A program made the translations under genes and the position numbers. Under the pieces are notes generated by a model. The model made no database searches and was not told the origin of the DNA. It worked only from the letters and a program-made list of their open reading frames with translations. Positions 1 to 8,081 of a DNA stretch of 64,000 nt are shown one piece after another. How positions within the stretch are numbered: position 1 is the stretch's first letter; the number at the start of each line of letters is the position of its first letter. The stretch comes from Halogeometricum sp. S3BR5-2 (GTDB lineage Archaea > Halobacteriota > Halobacteria > Halobacteriales > Haloferacaceae): the NCBI RefSeq assembly GCF_031624635.1, contig NZ_JAMQOQ010000005.1:248001-312000 (forward strand), written 5' to 3'.

Positions 1-85
1 CGAACGGGGCGTCGACGCGGAACCGACGGTTAGCGCCGGGACGGTCCGGAGTCAGTGCGCCGCCGGAACCGGACGAATCACTCAT
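1..85 (-). CDS. uvrB: UvrABC system protein B, N-terminal fragment
   Basis: Only the first 28 codons are inside the window; the gene runs off the left edge. The start is ATG with a TATA-like box about 27 bp upstream, typical of haloarchaea. The visible N-terminus ends in a basic stretch followed by RVDAPF, which matches my memory of how haloarchaeal UvrB proteins begin, just before the GDQP-AI helicase segment. UvrB is the damage-verifying helicase-like subunit of nucleotide excision repair, acting with UvrA and UvrC. A uvrC gene lies at the other end of this window. The identification rests on a short stretch, so it is probable and not certain. Confidence 0.6.
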   Translation of the reverse strand, partial: MSDSSGSGGALTPDRPGANRRFRVDAPF

Positions 86-109
86 TGTCAGTTCGAGGGG
101 ACGGAGGCA

Positions 110-118
110 CTTTAGCCG
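110..118 (-). promoter_or_regulatory. TATA-like promoter element of uvrB
   Basis: On the minus strand the sequence GCTAAAGTG sits 25-33 bp before the uvrB ATG. This is the usual spacing for an archaeal TATA box driving a leaderless or nearly leaderless mRNA. Inferred from position and composition only. Confidence 0.4.
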
Positions 119-196
119 CGCGGTCGCACCACTAAAACGGCCCGCAGCGGCGCCGAACGGGGGTGCAGGGAGGGACAGGGAAAAGTCTCTCGCCGG

Positions 197-206
197 TATA
201 ATTAAT
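197..206 (+). promoter_or_regulatory. TATA box of the 78-aa membrane protein gene
   Basis: TATAATTAAT stands out in very GC-rich surroundings, 27-36 bp before the ATG at 233. It is a strong archaeal TATA-box candidate for the gene that follows. Confidence 0.5.
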
Positions 207-232
207 CAAAGCCAGCTCTACGAATTTAATGT

Positions 233-469
233 ATGAGTCTGTTTGAATCATCGCAGTCGAACGCCGCAACGCAGCAGAATCAGCAGCAGCAGATAGAGGA
301 AGCGAAGGGCACCGACCTCTTCCTCTTCGCGTCGCTGGCATCCATCGCGTTCTCGCTGTACGAGTACTACGTGCAGGGCAACACGGAGCGAGGCCTGTTC
401 GTCGGCCAGTGGCCCCAGACGATACTCGCGATGGCGCTGTACCTCCGCCAGCGTCGCCAGAACAACTGA
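233..469 (+). CDS. small conserved haloarchaeal membrane protein
   Basis: 78 residues. The N-terminus is Ser/Gln-rich, including a run of glutamines around residues 16-20. It is followed by one or two hydrophobic segments (about residues 29-47 and 57-70) and a basic C-terminal tail (RQRRQNN). This looks like a small membrane protein with a disordered polar head. I do not recognise a named family or a function. It has its own strong TATA box and is followed by a T-run that could end the transcript, so it is probably transcribed alone. The start is the only ATG that fits the promoter spacing. Confidence 0.7.
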   Translation: MSLFESSQSNAATQQNQQQQIEEAKGTDLFLFASLASIAFSLYEYYVQGNTERGLFVGQWPQTILAMALYLRQRRQNN

Positions 470-511
470 ACGGCGCCCGTCGACTTCGACGAACGCCGCT
501 CGACCGCCCGC

Positions 512-521
512 TTTTTTACTC
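512..521 (+). promoter_or_regulatory. T-run: terminator and/or TATA element
   Basis: A run of six T followed by ACT after a GC-rich stretch lies 43 bp past the preceding stop codon and about 25 bp before the ATG at 542. It may serve both as an oligo-T terminator for the upstream gene and as the AT-rich promoter element of the next. Both roles are inferred. Confidence 0.35.
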
Positions 522-541
522 GGTCCGTCCACGGTCAGCAC

Positions 542-802
542 ATGGCAGACGAACTCACCGCCGCGAGCGAGAAACTCCGGTCGGCCGCCGAAGCGGCCGA
601 CGGCGAGACGCGGGACCGACTCACCGAACAGGCCGACGCGCTGGCCGAACTCGCGGAGTCGGAACCGGACCACGGCCGACTCGACCGGCATATGAACATC
701 CTCGCGGAGATAGCGCGCGAGACCGAAGGAGAGGTGAGCGACCGGACGACGGCCGCCCGCGACCACGTCTTCGAGTACCGCAAGGGCGTCGAGGGCGTCT
801 GA
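542..802 (+). CDS. conserved haloarchaeal helical protein (DUF7553-like)
   Basis: 86 residues, acidic and predicted almost entirely alpha-helical, with heptad-like Ala/Leu spacing (EKLRSAAEAA, DALAELAES). It has the conserved-looking features DHGRLDRH (about residues 43-50) and a YRKGVEGV C-terminus. I recall this as a widespread small haloarchaeal family of unknown function; the DUF number is from memory. No signal peptide or membrane segment is present. It is probably monocistronic, with the T-rich promoter just upstream. Confidence 0.7.
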   Translation: MADELTAASEKLRSAAEAADGETRDRLTEQADALAELAESEPDHGRLDRHMNILAEIARETEGEVSDRTTAARDHVFEYRKGVEGV

Positions 803-815
803 GACTCGTTCACGA

Positions 816-837
816 ACCCCTCTGTTTCGAGTGGAAA
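816..837 (-). repeat. ORB-like motif
   Basis: Read on the minus strand, this is a TTTC/GAAA half-dyad followed by ACAGAGGGGT. It matches the origin-recognition-box layout seen in the oriC region of this window, with one to two changes in the core. It is isolated here, about 20 kb from the origin. Confidence 0.5.
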
Positions 838-1008
838 ACGGTGATAGTTCTCTTCAGTCAGATGTACGGAACTGAGTGACACGGTTTCAGCGGTGCGGTT
901 ACGAGGACGGTCACCGGCGACGAACGAGGTCCGAAGCGGTGCAGTGGAAGCGGAGGCGGTATCAGGGTGGCGGGAAGCGGAGGCGGTGCGGAGAGGTAAC
1001 GTATCGTA

Positions 1009-1046
1009 CCGCGAGGCGAGCGAACGAAGTGAGCGAGTCCTCGCGG
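1009..1046. repeat. haloarchaeal intergenic hairpin (CCGCGAGG...CCTCGCGG)
   Basis: An 8-bp perfect inverted repeat encloses GCGAGCGAACGAAGTGAGCG, itself an imperfect dyad. From memory, sequences of this kind are common at gene ends in haloarchaeal genomes. It lies about 85 bp past the end of the minus-strand gene at 1131 and could act as a 3'-end structure. Confidence 0.5.
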
Positions 1047-1130
1047 CGGTTCTTTGGTCCAGCTTTCTTCCGGGGGTTCGAGCAAACGGCGAAGCCGTCT
1101 GCGAGGACCCTCGAAAAGAAAGGTGGGGGT

Positions 1131-1748
1131 TTAGCAGACGTTCTTCGGCTTCACGCCCATCGATTCTAAGGTCTCGACGTAGTCGTCGTACGCCGCCTCG
1201 ACGACGGCGTCGGCCGCCTCGCCCGCGGCGTCCCAGTCGTCGTCGCTCTCGCAGACGTCGTCGAGAAGGTCGATGATTCGGTCGCGTTCGTCCTCGACGG
1301 CCGAGCGGAGCGTGCGGAACTCGTCGGCCGCCTTCGGGTCGGCGTCGCCGACGAAGAAGCCGACCATCTGCCCGACGTACTCGGAGACGACGAGGTAGCG
1401 CCCCAGGAGGCCGCCGACGCGGCCCGGCGTCCCGTCCTCGAACGCGAGGCGGTCGTACAGGTCGGGGTCGTCCCCGGGTTCGTACCCGTCGGGTTCGAGC
1501 GACTCGGCGCGGTCGCGCGTCTCCTCGGCGAGGTCCGCGAAGACGGGCGCGGCGTCGCCGTGTTCGGCCATCGCCCAGTCGTCAAGCACGTCCGCGACGG
1601 CGTGGTGGTCGGCCGCCGCGGCGGCGCGGACCGACGCGGCCTCCATCTCGCCGCCGGTCAGGGCGTACAGCGCCTTCGAGGAACCGAGGCGGGAGAACGC
1701 CGTCTCGTGGTCGTCGCGAACGCGGTCTGCGAGGTCGTCTCCGTTCAT
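1131..1748 (-). CDS. rubrerythrin/ferritin-like family protein, haloarchaeal
   Basis: 205 residues from ATG at 1748; an in-frame GTG further upstream would add 21 unconserved basic residues. The protein is acidic and helical throughout, resembling a four-helix bundle. Residues 1-35 (DDHETAFSRLGSSKALYALTGGEME) and the repeated Glu/Asp/His-containing helices (EHGD, SEYVGQMVGFFVG, EDERDRIIDLL) resemble haloarchaeal proteins annotated as rubrerythrin-like. The classical paired EXXH di-iron motifs are not obvious, so a metal-dependent oxidase role is doubtful. It ends in VC. It is convergent with nothing on the left and divergent from the membrane protein at 1844. Confidence 0.5.
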   Translation of the reverse strand: MNGDDLADRVRDDHETAFSRLGSSKALYALTGGEMEAASVRAAAAADHHAVADVLDDWAMAEHGDAAPVFADLAEETRDRAESLEPDGYEPGDDPDLYDRLAFEDGTPGRVGGLLGRYLVVSEYVGQMVGFFVGDADPKAADEFRTLRSAVEDERDRIIDLLDDVCESDDDWDAAGEAADAVVEAAYDDYVETLESMGVKPKNVC

Positions 1749-1843
1749 GCGACGCGGTAGGATACCTCGCCGCTTGTAGCCATCGGACCGCACGCGGCCG
1801 TCGAATCCCACATCGTTATGACGGCTCTCTGAGATATACGCCC

Positions 1844-3373
1844 GTGAACGTCTCCACGGCCCTCCGCGCCGGCGTCCGGATGCTCTCCGAGTACTCCGCG
1901 TCGGTCCTGCCGGTGTACCTCCTCGTGACCGGTCTGTCCGGCGTCGTCCGCGTCCCGATGGTGCTCGCCCTCCTCGCCGCCTTCGCCCTCGTCTCGCTCG
2001 ACGGCCGCCTCGGCCGGGTGCTCGACATCGCGGGCGAGATTGATTTCGGAGAGGTCGAGAGCGGCGGAATCGAGGGCGGGACGGTCGACCCCGGCGCGAT
2101 TCCCCCCGGACTCGGCGACGCCGTCGCGAACCTCTTCTCCCCGGAGGTGGCGGCGCTGGTCGGTCTCGGTGTGCTGGGGTCGCTTCTCCTCTCGTTCGTC
2201 ATCTCGCCGGTGATGAACGCCGCGAGCGTCCACGGCGTCTTCGGACCCCTCCGCGGCGACGACGCCGTCCGGTCGGCTCTCCTCGGCGCCCGCGACGACT
2301 GGCTCAGTTTCCTCGGGGTTCAGCTCCTGCTCCTCGTCGCGCTGGCGGCCTCGGCCGTTCCGTTCGTGCTCCTGAGTCTGCTCGGGTCCGCACTGTCGCA
2401 CGGCGGTGGAATCGCCGGCGCCGCCACCGTCCTCGGGACGCTGGCCGGCGCCCTGCTGTCGGGTCTGCTAGTGCTGGCCGTCCTCCTGCTGTTCGCCTTC
2501 GCCGAGCAGGCCGTCGCCGTCGACGGCCTCGGAGCGGTCGCGGCGGTCCGCCGAAGCGCGGGGTTCCCGTTCCGCCGTCCGACGGACTTCGTCGGCTACG
2601 TCGCCGTCGCCCTCGGCGCGCTCATCCTGGCGGGCGGCGTGGCGCTCGTCGCGTCGCTCGGCGGCGCGGCGCGGGTGAGTTCACTCCTCGGCGCCGTCCT
2701 CGTCCCGCCGGTGCTCGACGGCTTCAAGACCGCGCTGTACGCCGAACGCGACCTGCCGCGGCGGGAGACGCCGCCGCTCGGAGACCGGTTCCGAGCGGCC
2801 TACGGCGGCGGCCTGCGGGCGCTGGGCGCGTTCGTCCGCGAGCACCCGCTGGCGAACGCCGTCTCGGCCGTCTGCTTCGCCGGCGGCTTCGCGGGCGGGT
2901 GGGCGGCCACGTCGCCCTACGCCATCGAAGTACCGATAGAAGGGGAGATAGCCGCGGTGTTCGGCTCGTTCCCGCTTGCGACGTTCGTCAACCTCGCGGT
3001 GAACAACTGGCTCGTCGCGGCGGACGCGGCGTACGGGGGCGTCGTCTTCGGCGTCTCTTCGGTCACGAGCCTCGTGTTCAACGGCCTCGTCGTCGGGGCG
3101 CTCGGCGGGGTGTTCGACTCGCGGCTGTTCGCCGCACTCGTCGTCCCGCACGGCGTCATCGAGGTGCCGGCGCTCGTTCTCGGCGGCGGCATCGGCGTCT
3201 GGTTGGGCGGCGTCGGCCTGCGCGTCGCCGGCGGCCGGACGGGCGTCGACGGCCTCGCGGCGGCGGTTCGCCGCGCCTACCGCGTGCTCCTCGGCCTCGT
3301 TCCGCTGTTCGTCGTCGCCGCGTTCGTCGAGGCGTTCCTCACGCCGCGAATCGCGTCGCTGCTGGTCGGGTAG
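1844..3373 (+). CDS. multi-pass membrane protein with C-terminal SpoIIM (DUF95) domain
   Basis: 509 residues from GTG, which has a TATA-like GTTATGAC about 28 bp upstream. The N-terminal half (about 1-320) has roughly six hydrophobic helices, a polar insert (about 65-95) and a haloarchaeal-type integral membrane domain. The C-terminal half (about 325-505) has the hallmarks of stage II sporulation protein M: NN near the first helices, a small-residue-rich FNGLVVGAL segment, then PHGVIEVPALVLGGGIGVWLG. SpoIIM in Bacillus works in peptidoglycan remodelling; archaea lack that wall and the archaeal role is unknown. The fusion of two membrane domains is typical of haloarchaeal homologues. Confidence 0.75.
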   Translation: MNVSTALRAGVRMLSEYSASVLPVYLLVTGLSGVVRVPMVLALLAAFALVSLDGRLGRVLDIAGEIDFGEVESGGIEGGTVDPGAIPPGLGDAVANLFSPEVAALVGLGVLGSLLLSFVISPVMNAASVHGVFGPLRGDDAVRSALLGARDDWLSFLGVQLLLLVALAASAVPFVLLSLLGSALSHGGGIAGAATVLGTLAGALLSGLLVLAVLLLFAFAEQAVAVDGLGAVAAVRRSAGFPFRRPTDFVGYVAVALGALILAGGVALVASLGGAARVSSLLGAVLVPPVLDGFKTALYAERDLPRRETPPLGDRFRAAYGGGLRALGAFVREHPLANAVSAVCFAGGFAGGWAATSPYAIEVPIEGEIAAVFGSFPLATFVNLAVNNWLVAADAAYGGVVFGVSSVTSLVFNGLVVGALGGVFDSRLFAALVVPHGVIEVPALVLGGGIGVWLGGVGLRVAGGRTGVDGLAAAVRRAYRVLLGLVPLFVVAAFVEAFLTPRIASLLVG

Positions 3374-3488
3374 TCTACTCGACACGCGCGCGAGGCGGTC
3401 GAGCCCCGAACCGGGTCGAGTGACCGCGTTCGGTGAAATTCTTCGACAAGAGTTTTTGTGCTCGGGACGTTTTCTCACGGCAAGGCGA

Positions 3489-5903
3489 ATGACCACGCTG
3501 CAGGGGAGCGGAGATAGGGAAGAGGAGACGACTCCCGGACGGACCGGCGAGAAGGCCGGAAGCGGTCGGACGCTTCGGCGGTCGACCGGACCGGGTCCCG
3601 CCGACCACGACCACGACGGCGGGCACCGAGCGCTCGTCTACGAGGACCGCGCCGAGCGGTTCGACGCCGTCGCGCCGTTCCTCCGCCGCGGCCTCGAACT
3701 GGGAGAACGGTGCCTCTACGTCGCGGACGAGGACGCTCCGGACGCCGTTCTCGCCGAACTGCGGGACCGGGGTATCGACGCCGACGCCGCGCTCGACTCC
3801 GGCGCGCTGACCGTGGTGACGCCGCCGGAATCGCGTCGACCGGGCGGGGAGTTCGACAGAGAGGCGATGCTCGAATTCTGGCGGGATAATATCGCGGACG
3901 CCGAATCCGACGGTCACGGTGGCCTCCGGGCGACGGCGGAGATGACGCTGGCGCTCGACGGCGAGTCGACTCCCGAGGGGTTGGTCGAGTACGAGGCGAC
4001 GCTCGACTCCCTCGCCGCCGCCGACCAGTGCGCCCTCCTCTGTCAGTACGACCGGACGCGGTTCCCCGACGGCGTCATCGACGAAGTCATCGAGACGCAT
4101 CCGCTGATCGCTCAGGGCGAGACCGTCTCGGAGAACGTCTACTACACGCCGCCCGAGGAGGTGCTCGGCCCCGACCGGCCGGGCGACAGGGTCGACCGAC
4201 GGCTCCGAACGCTGCGGGAGCAGGCGGAGTCGAAAGTGGCCCTGCGCGACCACGAACGCGACCTGCACGCCCTCTACGAGGTCGTCGCGGACGTCGAAGG
4301 GACCTTCGAGGAGAAGCTCTCGGCCCTGCTCGAGTTGGGCTGTGAGCGCTTCGACATGGAGATGGGAGCGCTCGCGCGGGTCGACGCCGAGACCGACCGG
4401 TTCGAGGTCGAGGCGACGAACGGCGACCACCCCGACCTCGTCCCGGGAAGCGAGTACCCGCTCTCGGAGACGTACTGCCGCGCGACCGTCGCCGAGGGCG
4501 GAACCTGCGCCATCACCGACACCGGACCGTTCGAGGACGACCTCTGTTACGAGCGGTTCGGCGTCCGGACGTACCTCGGGACGTACCTCCCGTTCGACGA
4601 CGCCGACGACCGGACGCTCTGGTTCGTCAGCCGACGGCCGCGCGAGGAGATTTCGACGGCCGACGAGGCGTTCCACCACCTCGTGGGTCAGTGGGTCCGC
4701 TACGAACTCGAAAAGCGACGGCAGAGCGACCAGTTCGTCGCGCTGGACGACCTCAATCGGACCGCCCGCGACATCAACGGGGAACTGGCCGAGCAGTCGA
4801 CCCGCGAGGAAGTCGAGCGCGTGGTGTGCGACCGACTCGCCGAGTCGGAGTCGTACGCGTTCGCGTGGCTCGGTACCGTCGAGGGCAGCGACGTGGTACC
4901 GACGACCCGCGCGACCGACCGGGACGCCGCCGGACTGGCGGACCTCGGGACGGGCGGCCTCGCGGCCCGCGCGGCCCGGACGGGCGAACCGCAGGTCCTC
5001 CGCGACACCGAGGCGCGGCGCGATTCCGAACCGTGGCGGGAACTGGCCGGGCGGGGAATCACCGGCGTGGCGTCGGTTCCGGTCGCCTACGAGGACGAGC
5101 GCTACGGCGTGCTGACCGTCTACACGACCCGGGAACGCGCGTTCGACGCGAAGGAGCGGAACATCCTCTCGCAACTCGGCGAGATAATCGGGCTGGCCGT
5201 CGCGGTCATCGACCACGAACGGGAACTGGCGCACGAGCGCGAGCGACTGGAGTTTTTCAACCGCCTCGTCCGTCACAACCTGCTGAACGGCCTCAACGTG
5301 GTCAGCGCGCGCGCCGAACTCCTCGACGGCGCGGTCGATTCCGAGATGGCCCCCCACGCGAGGACGGTCCGGGAGCGGACGGAGGAGATGGTCGACCTGG
5401 TCGAGCAGATTCGGTCGCTGATGCGGGCGGTCGTGGAGACCGAAACGGAGGACCTGGAGGCGACCGACCTCGAAGGCGCGCTGGTCGGGAAGGTCGAACA
5501 GGCCCGGCGGACGTTCGGGGAGGCGGAGTTCGTCCTCGGAGAGAGCGTCGCGGACGCCGGCGCGGTGCTGGCGGACGACCTGCTGGGGGAGGCGTTCGAG
5601 AACCTGCTCGACAACGCCGTCCGGCACAACGACAAGGAGACCCCCCGCGTGGTCGTCAGCGTCGAGACGAGCGCCGAGGAGACGACGGTCCGCATCGCGG
5701 ACAACGGTTCCGGCATCGACGAGGAAGTGAGAGAACGACTGTTCGAGAAGGGGGAGAAGGGCCTCGACAGCGGCGGGAGCGGGTTCGGACTCCACCTCGC
5801 GCGGGAGATAATCGAGTCCTACGGCGGAGCGATTCGAGCCGAGAGTCGGAGCCCGGAGGGAACGGTGTTCTCGGTGTCGCTGCCGCGAGCGACGGCCGAC
5901 TGA
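3489..5903 (+). CDS. MEDS-GAF-GAF sensor histidine kinase
   Basis: 804 residues from ATG at 3489; a GTG at 3420 would add 23 residues. After a disordered head, residues about 45-215 form a MEDS (DcmR-type) sensory domain (GHRALVYEDRAERFDAVAPFL, GERCLYVADE). Two GAF-like domains follow at about 275-400 and 430-575. The kinase core has the phospho-acceptor in FNRLVRHNLLN (His near 595), an N box LLDNAVRHN (about 706), a DNGSGID G1 box (about 737) and GSGFGLHLA (about 762). No membrane helix is predicted, so it is cytosolic and senses a soluble or redox signal. No response regulator or output partner is adjacent, so it is an orphan kinase. Confidence 0.85.
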   Translation: MTTLQGSGDREEETTPGRTGEKAGSGRTLRRSTGPGPADHDHDGGHRALVYEDRAERFDAVAPFLRRGLELGERCLYVADEDAPDAVLAELRDRGIDADAALDSGALTVVTPPESRRPGGEFDREAMLEFWRDNIADAESDGHGGLRATAEMTLALDGESTPEGLVEYEATLDSLAAADQCALLCQYDRTRFPDGVIDEVIETHPLIAQGETVSENVYYTPPEEVLGPDRPGDRVDRRLRTLREQAESKVALRDHERDLHALYEVVADVEGTFEEKLSALLELGCERFDMEMGALARVDAETDRFEVEATNGDHPDLVPGSEYPLSETYCRATVAEGGTCAITDTGPFEDDLCYERFGVRTYLGTYLPFDDADDRTLWFVSRRPREEISTADEAFHHLVGQWVRYELEKRRQSDQFVALDDLNRTARDINGELAEQSTREEVERVVCDRLAESESYAFAWLGTVEGSDVVPTTRATDRDAAGLADLGTGGLAARAARTGEPQVLRDTEARRDSEPWRELAGRGITGVASVPVAYEDERYGVLTVYTTRERAFDAKERNILSQLGEIIGLAVAVIDHERELAHERERLEFFNRLVRHNLLNGLNVVSARAELLDGAVDSEMAPHARTVRERTEEMVDLVEQIRSLMRAVVETETEDLEATDLEGALVGKVEQARRTFGEAEFVLGESVADAGAVLADDLLGEAFENLLDNAVRHNDKETPRVVVSVETSAEETTVRIADNGSGIDEEVRERLFEKGEKGLDSGGSGFGLHLAREIIESYGGAIRAESRSPEGTVFSVSLPRATAD

Positions 5904-6090
5904 GCGAACCGCCGTCGCGCCGTCACCGCCACCGCCGTCCCGTCGAACGGAGAGTCGGGACTCGCGGGCCTCGGCGTCGAACGAAAGAATCCGGAATCGA
6001 GGCGTCGGTTCGAGCGGCGTCGACCGTCGGTTGCTCGAAGCCGGCGGGAACGAGTTCCCGCGCGACGAACGCGCGGCGGTCGGTCGCCGC

Positions 6091-6951
6091 TTAGTTGCCC
6101 TTCTCGATGGGCGCGCCGACGAGGTTGCCCCACTCGGTCCACGAGCCGTCGTAGTTGACGACTTCGTCGTAGCCGAGCAGTTCGTGGAGCGCGAACCACG
6201 CGATGGAGGAGCGCTCGCCGATGCGGCAGTAGGCGACGGTGGTCTCGGAGCCGTCGATGCCCTGGTCGGCGTACAGTTCGCGGAGTTCCTCGGCGGACTT
6301 GAACGTCCCGTCGTCGTTGACCGTCGCGGCCCACGAGATGTTCTCCGCGCCGGGGATGTGGCCGCCGCGCTGGGCCGTCTCCTGCAGTCCCGGGGGCGCG
6401 AGAATCTCGCCGGAGAACTCCTCGGGCGAGCGGACGTCCACGAGGGGGAGGCCCTCGCCGATGGCGTGGTCCACGTCGTCGCGGTACGCGCGGATGGACT
6501 CGTACGGCCCCTTCGCCGAGTAGTCGACGGCGTCGAAGTCGGGTTCGTCCTCGCTCAGCGGGTAGTCGTTGTCAAGCCAGTAGTCGCGGCCGCCGTTCAT
6601 CAGGCGGACGTCGTCGTGGCCGTAGTACTTGAACTGCCAGTAGGTGTACGCCGCGAACCAGTTGGAGTTGTCGCCGTACAGGACGACGGTGGAGTCCTCG
6701 GAGATGCCGTGGCTCCCCAGCAGGTCCTCGAAGTCCTCCTTGTCGAGGATGTCGCGGGTGGTCTGGTCCTGCAGTTGCGTCTCCCAGTTGAAGCCGATGG
6801 CGCCGGGCGCGTGGCCCTCGTCGTAGGCTTCGGTGTCGACGTCAACTTCCACGAGGCGGTGCTCCGGGTCGTCGGACTGGAACTCGTCCAGGCGGTCCTC
6901 CACCCAGTCCGCCGAGACGAGCACGTCCTTCGCGTAACCGTCAGTTGTCAT
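6091..6951 (-). CDS. tssA: thiosulfate sulfurtransferase (two-domain rhodanese)
   Basis: 286 residues, two tandem rhodanese folds. The N-terminal domain (about 10-140) lacks a catalytic Cys at the loop (LYGDNSNW). The C-terminal domain (about 155-280) carries the active-site loop AYCRIGERS, with Cys as persulfide acceptor. The family moves sulfane sulfur from thiosulfate or similar donors to cyanide or cellular acceptors. On the minus strand, TTAAG-rich promoter sequence lies about 30 bp upstream and GGAGG is close to the start. It is divergent from a second rhodanese at 7194, so the pair may share the 242-bp control region. The symbol follows haloarchaeal usage and is tentative. Confidence 0.88.
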   Translation of the reverse strand: MTTDGYAKDVLVSADWVEDRLDEFQSDDPEHRLVEVDVDTEAYDEGHAPGAIGFNWETQLQDQTTRDILDKEDFEDLLGSHGISEDSTVVLYGDNSNWFAAYTYWQFKYYGHDDVRLMNGGRDYWLDNDYPLSEDEPDFDAVDYSAKGPYESIRAYRDDVDHAIGEGLPLVDVRSPEEFSGEILAPPGLQETAQRGGHIPGAENISWAATVNDDGTFKSAEELRELYADQGIDGSETTVAYCRIGERSSIAWFALHELLGYDEVVNYDGSWTEWGNLVGAPIEKGN

Positions 6952-7193
6952 TACATCCTCCCCTACGGGCTCCCCCGGCTTAATTCTCGTATCTACGGCG
7001 CGTACTGCCCATCATCACATGATGAGGAATATGTTGCCGACACATTCGCGTTCGTCGCGGGAGACGGTCGCCGCGAGAGAGACGGAGCCGGCGGCTCCGG
7101 AGAGTATCGGCAACAAAGTCCGTATTCTCTGACGCCCGGCGAACGACACCCCGACCGGCCGGGTTGAAGGCACCGCCGCGGTAACGTCGTCGC

Positions 7194-8057
7194 ATGTACG
7201 AGCACATCGTCGTCTCCCCCGACTGGGTCGCGGCACGACTCGGGGCGGAGGGCGACGGGAGCGCGGACGGCGCGAACGACGGAGCGGACGAGGACGGAGA
7301 CGAGAGCGCGGTTCGCCTCGTGGACGTGCGCGACGCCTGGGAGTTCGACGGCATCGGCCACCTCCCCGGCGCGGTCAGTATCCCGTTCGACGAGTTCCGG
7401 TCCTCGGAGGGTGAGGAGGGAATGCTTCCGGGCGAGGCGGCGTGGGAGTCGCTGCTGTCCGCCGCCGGAGTCGGACCCGACGACCACCTGGTCGCCTACG
7501 ACGACACCCACGGCGTGTTCGCCGCGCGCTTTCTCGTCACCGCGGAGTTGTACGGCCACCCGACGGACCGCCTCCACCTGCTCGACGGCGACTACAGCGC
7601 GTGGAACCGCGAGCGCGAGACGACGACGGAGACGCCGGAACACGAGGAGACGGCGTACGAGGTGCGCGACCCCGAGCGGTCGCCGCTGGTCGGCTACGAC
7701 GCCGTTCTGGAGAGTCTGGACGAGGAGGGCACCGTCGTCGTCGACACCCGCGAGGAGTGGGAGTTCGAGGAGAGCCACCTCCCCGGCGCGGTGAACCTCG
7801 ACTGGCGCGAACTCGTCGACGACGAGACGCGCGGACTGAAATCCCGAGAAGAACTGGAGTCCGTCCTGGGGAAGGTCGGAATCGGTCCCGAGAAGCGCGT
7901 CGTCCTCTACTGCAACACGGCGCGGCGCATCAGCCACACGTACGTCGTCCTGCGGTCTCTGGGGTACGAAGACGTGGCGTTCTACGAGGGGAGCCTCACC
8001 GAGTGGGAGGAGCGCGGCGGGCCGACGGAGACGGAGAGCGAGACGGAAGCGGACTGA
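7194..8057 (+). CDS. tssB: thiosulfate sulfurtransferase (two-domain rhodanese)
   Basis: 287 residues, two rhodanese domains (about 5-145 and 160-275). A haloarchaea-like acidic insert (GDGSADGANDGADEDGDES) lies in the first domain. The catalytic loop is in the C-terminal domain, YCNTARRIS. The first domain has the inactive loop YDDTHGV. It differs clearly from the neighbouring tssA (CRIGERS loop), suggesting different acceptor substrates. It is transcribed divergently from tssA. The start ATG is followed directly by a strong match to the rhodanese N-terminus (VSPDWVAARL). The C-terminus is a Glu/Thr tail. Confidence 0.85.
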   Translation: MYEHIVVSPDWVAARLGAEGDGSADGANDGADEDGDESAVRLVDVRDAWEFDGIGHLPGAVSIPFDEFRSSEGEEGMLPGEAAWESLLSAAGVGPDDHLVAYDDTHGVFAARFLVTAELYGHPTDRLHLLDGDYSAWNRERETTTETPEHEETAYEVRDPERSPLVGYDAVLESLDEEGTVVVDTREEWEFEESHLPGAVNLDWRELVDDETRGLKSREELESVLGKVGIGPEKRVVLYCNTARRISHTYVVLRSLGYEDVAFYEGSLTEWEERGGPTETESETEAD

Positions 8058-8081
8058 CCGACACCGAACGCGCGAACCGGG

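Larger units (their letters stand above)
803..1130. other. intergenic gap with ORB-like motif and inverted repeats
   Basis: 328 bp without a convincing gene. It holds an ORB-like element (816-837), a repeated GCGGAGGCGGT (about 950 and 978), the hairpin at 1009-1046, and a second small dyad ACGGC-GAA-GCCGT near 1088-1100. An A/G-rich tract near 1111-1122 reads as a T-rich terminator for the minus-strand gene ending at 1131. Confidence 0.5.

Noticed and set aside
3375-5795. 806-codon minus-strand frame opposite the histidine kinase
   Set aside because: Antisense shadow; the plus-strand protein has complete kinase motifs.
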